From Thermoplasmatota archaeon (GTDB lineage: Archaea > Thermoplasmatota > Thermoplasmata > UBA10834), in assembly GCA_030836605.1 (NCBI GenBank), contig JAUPMC010000148.1, forward strand, positions 1 through 9,659: 9,659 nucleotides of DNA, given 5' to 3'. Of this stretch, positions 6,571-9,659 are shown in pieces. A model generated the notes under the pieces. It searched no databases. It saw only the letters and a program-made list of their open reading frames with translations, and was not told where the DNA came from. Position 1 is the first letter of the stretch. Every line of letters starts with the position of its first letter. The position numbers were made by a program, and so were the translations under genes.

Positions 6571-6582
6571 GGGCACAGCCCT
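6570..6582. promoter_or_regulatory. Operator-like dyad between TATA box and transcription start
   Basis: AGGGC-ACA-GCCCT is a perfect 5+3+5 inverted repeat that abuts the 3' end of the TATA box and ends about 10 bp before the predicted transcription start. Archaeal repressors often bind here to block polymerase or TFB. A chance dyad in GC-rich DNA remains possible. Confidence 0.35.
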
Positions 6583-6613
6583 TTGAAATCCGAAGAGGGC
6601 GCACACCCGCCGA

Positions 6614-6618
6614 GGAGG
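6614..6618 (+). promoter_or_regulatory. Shine-Dalgarno that fixes a TTG start
   Basis: GGAGG, within GAGGAGG, lies 8 nt before TTG at 6627. There is no in-frame ATG or GTG upstream near it, so this site is the main reason for choosing the TTG start of the ATPase. Confidence 0.7.
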
Positions 6619-6626
6619 CCGTTGAC

Positions 6627-7340
6627 TTGTTTAGGGATTCCATTCCAGGACTGGATAAGGTGTTCAAGAACGACATCGAGCGCCCGAAGGTCATACTGGT
6701 CACGGGGCCCCCGGGGTCCATGAAGACCAGCTTCTGCTACTCGCTCATGTCGAGCTACCTCAGGGACAAGAACGAGTTCGGGCTGTACGCCACCCTCGAG
6801 GAGACCGCCGAGAGCCACATGCACAACATGGAGAGCATGGGCGTCAAGCTCTCGGCCAAGATGCAGATCTCGGACATGACCGACCTGAGGGAGATCGACC
6901 AGATCGACGAGGTCGTGGGCGACCCGTCCCAGACGGACTACGTCCTGTTCATAGAGAAGATGATACAGAGGTTCAGGCGGACCCACGGGGACAAGTTCTC
7001 CATATTCGTCCTGGACTCGCTCGGGGCGCTGTACTCGCTCATGTCGGAGTCCGCCGACATGAGGAAGAAGATGTTCTATTTCTTCAAGATGCTGAGGGAC
7101 AACAACCTCGTCACGTTCATCATAATGGAGCGCTCCCTGACCGGCGAGTCGCAGCTCCTCGGCAACGAGGGATTCCTCGCGGACGGGATCGTGATGCTCG
7201 GGCTGGACCGGCAGAGGGGCAAGCTGGTCAGGTACCTCCAGGTGGAGAAGATGAGGGCCTCCGAGCACAGCATGGAGAAGCACGCGATAGAGGTGGGCAA
7301 GACCGGGATGACGGTCCTCGGCCCGTTGCTCACCACGTGA
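6627..7340 (+). CDS. RecA-fold ATPase of the KaiC/RAD55-like group
   Basis: This is a 237-residue single-domain P-loop ATPase of the RecA superfamily. Walker A is GPPGSMKT (27-34; K33, T34), with Met where the last glycine of GxxxxGK[ST] usually sits. The paired acids in ATLEET (E58, E59) match the catalytic glutamates of KaiC-type proteins. Walker B is FSIFVLDS, with D130. The opening FRDSIPGLDKVF resembles the N-terminal motif of KaiC/RadA-like proteins (GIPGLDxLL). The C-terminal part (ADGIVMLGLDRQRGKLVRYLQVEKMR) is also typical of archaeal KaiC-like ATPases, where an arginine or lysine near the end acts across subunits in a ring. No second RecA domain, DNA-binding domain or membrane segment is visible. 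Roles in this group include recombination, archaellum assembly, gas-vesicle control and signalling; the sequence does not say which applies. TTG start chosen from the SD. It lies between gyrA and a coiled-coil zinc-ribbon gene. Confidence 0.85.
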   Translation: MFRDSIPGLDKVFKNDIERPKVILVTGPPGSMKTSFCYSLMSSYLRDKNEFGLYATLEETAESHMHNMESMGVKLSAKMQISDMTDLREIDQIDEVVGDPSQTDYVLFIEKMIQRFRRTHGDKFSIFVLDSLGALYSLMSESADMRKKMFYFFKMLRDNNLVTFIIMERSLTGESQLLGNEGFLADGIVMLGLDRQRGKLVRYLQVEKMRASEHSMEKHAIEVGKTGMTVLGPLLTT

Positions 7341-7368
7341 TGCGCGCCAGCCGTGCGAATATGAACAG

Positions 7369-7377
7369 TATTTGTAT
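7369..7377 (+). promoter_or_regulatory. Weak TATA-like element before the coiled-coil gene
   Basis: TATTTGTAT lies in the 123-nt gap after the ATPase gene. If used, transcription would start near 7398-7400, a few nt before the small ORF at 7405. Other AT-rich candidates (GAATATGAA at 7357-7365, GCATTATG at 7386-7393) are no better, so this assignment is tentative. Confidence 0.3.
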
Positions 7378-7404
7378 GGCCGCATGCATTATGTGAAAGG
7401 AAGG

Positions 7405-7464
7405 ATGGTGCCCCTCTCGGACACCCGAGGCGGACCTGAGGATCAGACTCGGCGACTGGCGTGA
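7405..7464 (+). CDS. Possible 19-codon leader ORF coupled to the next gene
   Basis: An ORF of 19 codons (MVPLSDTRGGPEDQTRRLA) follows a purine-rich GAAAGGAAGG and ends with TGA at 7462-7464. The stop overlaps the ATG of the coiled-coil gene by one base (TGATG), the usual geometry of translational coupling. A 5-bp stem, CTCGG-ACAC-CCGAG (7416-7429), lies within it. Against coding: it is very short and unlike any peptide I know, and it uses codons such as CCT, ACT and CGA that are uncommon in neighbouring genes. It could be a regulatory leader peptide or chance. Confidence 0.3.
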   Translation: MVPLSDTRGGPEDQTRRLA

Positions 7465-8447
7465 TGGAAATGACCGAAGACCAGACGATATCACAGATAA
7501 TCGAGGACGCGATCAAGAGACTGAAGGCCCAGGAGGCCGAGGTACTCAAGAGAGGGCGCGAGCTCCAGACCGAGAAGGACGACCTCCAGAAGCGCAAGGC
7601 CGAGCTGGACACCCTCGAGGAGAGGCTCAGGGAGAAGGAGGACGGTCTGAGGCAGAAGGAGTCCTCACTCGGGACCAAGGAAGGCGAGGTCAGGGGCCGC
7701 GAGGAGGCCGCCCAGACCCGCGCCTCGAAGCTCGACGCCAGGGAGGCAGAGGTCTCCAAGATGGGGGACCGCGTGAAGGCGGCCATCGCTGGCGCTGAGG
7801 CCCGCGAGGGCGAGGCCAGCCGTGCCGTCGAGGAGAGCTCGAAGCTCCAGGCGGAGGTCGTGGAGAAGAGGAAGTCCCTCCTGGACCGCGAGGAGCAGCT
7901 GAAGCGGTCGGAGGAGGACGTCCAGAAGCTCATGGAGCAGGTCGTCTCCAGGCGGGACGCCCTGATCGGGCGGGAGCGGGCGTTCGCCGAGGAGGAGGAG
8001 GCCCTGCGGAAGGACCGCGAGAAGCTGTCGGTGGACGCGAGGATGCTCCTAGAGAGGCAGACCTCGGCGGCGTCCGTCGCGACGGCGTCCCCGGCGGTAG
8101 CCGAGGAGCGTGTCATGAGCGAGGACGAGACGCTCTGCCCGAAGTGCAACACGGTCATCAGCAAGGACGCTGTCATGTGCTACTCGTGCGGCTCGCAGCT
8201 GAAGGAGGAGCCGGCCGAGCAGGAGGCCCCCGCGGCGCAGGAGGAGCAGCCGGTCGAGGAGGACGAGGTGCCCTGCCCGAGCTGCAGGACGCAGGTCAGT
8301 AAGGACGCGATCATGTGCTACGCGTGCGGCGCGGACCTCCGGGCCGCCCGTGAGCAGCCGGCGGAGCAGGTCGGGAAGGAGCCCGCGCAGGAACCGAAGA
8401 AACCGCAGATCTTTGTGAAGAAGATAGTGAAGCGGAAACCGGTCTAG
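7464..8447 (+). CDS. Long coiled-coil protein with tandem zinc ribbons
   Basis: The product is 327 residues, with no signal peptide or membrane segment, so it is cytosolic. Residues 20-118 form an unbroken coiled coil: L20, V27, L34, L41, L48, L55, L62, L69, V76, A83, L90, V97, V104, A111 and A118 are each exactly seven apart, and many heptads begin with K/R-E. A second helical stretch runs to about 205. Two zinc ribbons follow, each CX2CX10CX2C: C225/C228/C239/C242 and C271/C274/C285/C288. They are near copies (ISKDAVMCYSCG and VSKDAIMCYACG), 46 residues apart, with E/P/A/Q-rich linkers. The tail is basic (FVKKIVKRKPV). The ribbons resemble the double zinc ribbon families of archaea, which often mediate protein or nucleic-acid contacts; the actual function is unknown. 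ATG 7464 was chosen because it overlaps the leader ORF stop; GTG 7461 and ATG 7470 are alternatives. Confidence 0.85.
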   Translation: MEMTEDQTISQIIEDAIKRLKAQEAEVLKRGRELQTEKDDLQKRKAELDTLEERLREKEDGLRQKESSLGTKEGEVRGREEAAQTRASKLDAREAEVSKMGDRVKAAIAGAEAREGEASRAVEESSKLQAEVVEKRKSLLDREEQLKRSEEDVQKLMEQVVSRRDALIGRERAFAEEEEALRKDREKLSVDARMLLERQTSAASVATASPAVAEERVMSEDETLCPKCNTVISKDAVMCYSCGSQLKEEPAEQEAPAAQEEQPVEEDEVPCPSCRTQVSKDAIMCYACGADLRAAREQPAEQVGKEPAQEPKKPQIFVKKIVKRKPV

Positions 8448-8454
8448 CCAGGCG

Positions 8455-8489
8455 TGCCACGTAACCTTCGTCGGCATGAGAACGTGGCA
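8455..8489. promoter_or_regulatory. Inverted repeat TGCCACGT/ACGTGGCA: operator or terminator
   Basis: Perfect 8-bp arms at 8455-8462 and 8482-8489 are separated by 19 nt. The repeat starts 8 nt after the coiled-coil stop and ends 6 nt before the TATA box of the surface protein. As RNA, with the TTTTT at 8496-8500, it could help terminate the upstream gene. As DNA, two ACGTGG half-sites next to the BRE would suit a dimeric regulator. The sequence does not decide between these. Confidence 0.45.
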
Positions 8490-8490
8490 A

Positions 8491-8504
8491 ATACCTTTTT
8501 ATAC
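8491..8504 (+). promoter_or_regulatory. Promoter of the surface protein gene
   Basis: ATACC followed by TTTTTATAC (8496-8504) is a good archaeal BRE/TATA element. Initiation about 25 nt downstream falls near 8526, giving a leader of about 33 nt before the ATG at 8559. Confidence 0.65.
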
Positions 8505-8533
8505 GGCTCAACTGCTTACTTTGCTAAAGCAAT

Positions 8534-8554
8534 ACCCAGCTTCTGGGTGGGTGA
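8534..8554 (+). promoter_or_regulatory. 5' UTR hairpin next to the Shine-Dalgarno
   Basis: ACCCAG-CTT-CTGGGT (8534-8548) is a perfect 6-bp stem with a 3-nt loop. It directly abuts the SD GGGTGA (8549-8554), which is 4 nt from the ATG. The ACCC of the left arm could pair instead with the GGGT of the SD, so the element might modulate translation. The SD itself supports the ATG at 8559. Confidence 0.4.
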
Positions 8555-8558
8555 ACTT

Positions 8559-9659
8559 ATGGAACGCAGAGCTGGCCCTCTTCTGGCCAACAGATCCTTG
8601 AGCGCTTTGATCGTGGTGTCGTTCGTACTGTCTGCATTCGCAGGATTGTATATCGTGGCCTCGCCTGCGCCAGCTGCCGCGCAGAGTGACCTCGTGGTCA
8701 CTGAAGGCACGGTTACGATTGAGGATATAGAACACTACCCCGTTGACGGGGACGTTCTAGTATCCGGCACGGGGACACTCATTGTTAGGAATTCCGGACT
8801 AGAGGTTATGAGCAACTATGGGGCGCCTAGAACGGTCACCGTTGGCGCCGGCGGCACACTCGCTCTGGAGCATGGCGTGTTGACGTCATACCTAAACCAG
8901 ATTGAACCGTGGCCATTCTTGACCCTCACGATTGAGGACGGCGGAGTTGTCATGGCCACCGATTCATCGCTTCTGAGTTTCCCAGGGTCTATCATAGTTC
9001 AGAATGGCGGTGAGTTGACACTCTATGACAGTTCGATTGAGCAGATACCGGACGAGGATTTGTCTCAATACATTGCTGGATCTACATACGTGACGATGGA
9101 CTCCGCCGATGACGGCCCAGCGATTGTTGTTACTGATGCGACGCTTATGATGTTCGACTCATCCATAACTGACTTGCCAGAATTCCCGGTGGACGCAGTG
9201 TTTGCGGGAAACCTGACACTCTATGGAGATTCGACATTCTTGGCTGTCAACAGTTACATAGATGTCGATTTCGGACCTGTGGCAACCCTACCTGACTACT
9301 ATGCGCACAACGCCCTAGTCCTGGACGGTACATCTAGCGCTCATCTCTATGGCTCCTACTTTGAGCCTTATACGGGTACCTATTCAGCGCGGGCCCCGGC
9401 AATAATAGCTGATGGCGAAAGCTACATAGCACCGCCTACGGCGGAAGGCCCAGAAGACACCACTGGTGAGTCAATATCAGACCTCGTGGCGAGTGGCGAT
9501 GGTCTGACGTATCAGATTGGCCCTGGGGAGACAATGGCTATCGATGCCTTCGATGCGGGTCCATCTATGACAGTTGACGGCGCTACACTGTGTATCCGAT
9601 ACGCAGTCACTGACACCTATGACGGAACTCAGTCCTTCACATGGAGAGAAGAAGGCGCA
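8559..9659 (+). CDS. Partial secreted beta-rich surface protein, N-terminal part
   Basis: The frame is open from ATG 8559 to the window edge (367 codons, no stop), so the C-terminus is missing. Residues 1-41 form a Sec-type signal peptide: a short basic start (MERR), a hydrophobic core (ALIVVSFVLSAFAGLYIVA) and PAPAAA before a likely cleavage near A41. The mature part is rich in T, S, G, D and V, with short strand-turn units such as GTGTLIVRNSGLEV, GGTLALEHGVLT, GGELTLYDSSI, DATLMMFDSSI and AGNLTLYGDSTF. This pattern fits a right-handed parallel beta-helix or similar repeat fold of cell-surface and adhesin-like proteins. One N-glycosylation sequon, N218-L-T, falls in the mature part. No catalytic motif is recognisable. 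Codon use differs sharply from the other genes, with far more A- or T-ending codons. It has its own promoter. It may be an S-layer-associated protein or adhesin; the full sequence is needed to say more. Confidence 0.8.
   Translation, partial: MERRAGPLLANRSLSALIVVSFVLSAFAGLYIVASPAPAAAQSDLVVTEGTVTIEDIEHYPVDGDVLVSGTGTLIVRNSGLEVMSNYGAPRTVTVGAGGTLALEHGVLTSYLNQIEPWPFLTLTIEDGGVVMATDSSLLSFPGSIIVQNGGELTLYDSSIEQIPDEDLSQYIAGSTYVTMDSADDGPAIVVTDATLMMFDSSITDLPEFPVDAVFAGNLTLYGDSTFLAVNSYIDVDFGPVATLPDYYAHNALVLDGTSSAHLYGSYFEPYTGTYSARAPAIIADGESYIAPPTAEGPEDTTGESISDLVASGDGLTYQIGPGETMAIDAFDAGPSMTVDGATLCIRYAVTDTYDGTQSFTWREEGA

Noticed and set aside
7337..7445. C/D box small RNA, from GTGATGC at 7337 and CCTGAG near 7435
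   Set aside because: The boxes are about 100 nt apart, the C box is imperfect, and no internal C'/D' boxes or terminal stem are visible.
7076..8176. 366-codon open frame antisense to the ATPase and coiled-coil genes
   Set aside because: It is Ser-rich low-complexity translation that arises from reading the repetitive coiled-coil codons backwards; no start signal or family motif supports it.
8738..8752. Hairpin CCCCGTTGACGGGG in the surface protein gene
   Set aside because: It is a short chance dyad within codons, with no positional relation to a start, stop or promoter.
1..9659. Insertion sequences, integrase, CRISPR array, toxin-antitoxin or restriction genes
   Set aside because: No transposase or recombinase motifs, no regularly spaced repeats and no terminal inverted repeats with target duplications were found; most of the window is ordinary core genome.

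Overview
The window reads as chromosomal DNA from a high-GC archaeon. Archaeal TATA boxes lie at transcription distance upstream of most genes (TTTTATATA for gyrB, TTTATAC for thiC, TTTATTA for the RecA-fold ATPase, TTTTTATAC for the surface protein). Shine-Dalgarno sequences match the archaeal anti-SD, one gene has a TTG start, and AGG (Arg) and ATA (Ile) codons are used freely. A gyrBA pair, a KaiC/RAD55-type ATPase and a coiled-coil zinc-ribbon protein together suggest a gyrase-bearing euryarchaeal lineage, most likely Thermoplasmatota. That placement is an inference from gene content, not from a marker tree.

Layout. 1-317: 3' end of an unrecognised small multi-pass membrane protein. 320-1585, minus strand: thiC, the thiamine pyrimidine synthase, converging tail-to-tail on the membrane protein with 2 nt between stops. 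1586-1984: 399-nt divergent intergenic region with the thiC and gyrB promoters, GC-rich hairpins and two copies of a palindromic motif (a third lies in the 5' end of thiC). 1985-6512: gyrB and gyrA, 10 nt apart and surely one operon. 6513-6626: hairpin, TATA box and an operator-like dyad. 6627-7340: single-domain RecA-fold (KaiC/RAD55-like) ATPase with a variant Walker A. 7341-7463: leader holding a possible 19-codon ORF that ends in a TGATG overlap with the next gene. 7464-8447: long, very regular coiled coil followed by a duplicated zinc ribbon. 8448-8558: inverted repeat, TATA box and 5' UTR hairpin. 8559 to the window end: N-terminal part of a secreted beta-rich surface protein whose codon use is clearly unlike its neighbours.

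How the genes fit together. GyrB and GyrA form the A2B2 gyrase that introduces negative supercoils using ATP; both subunits have intact catalytic residues. The ATPase and the coiled-coil zinc-ribbon gene follow on the same strand but have their own promoter-like signals, so a functional link to gyrase is only a hypothesis. thiC is metabolically unrelated and shares only the intergenic region. No mobile element, CRISPR array, tRNA or rRNA was found. The most interesting signals are the repeated TTTCCANTGGAAA palindrome around thiC/gyrB, the coiled-coil/double-zinc-ribbon protein with its possible coupled leader ORF, and the compositionally distinct surface protein at the right edge.
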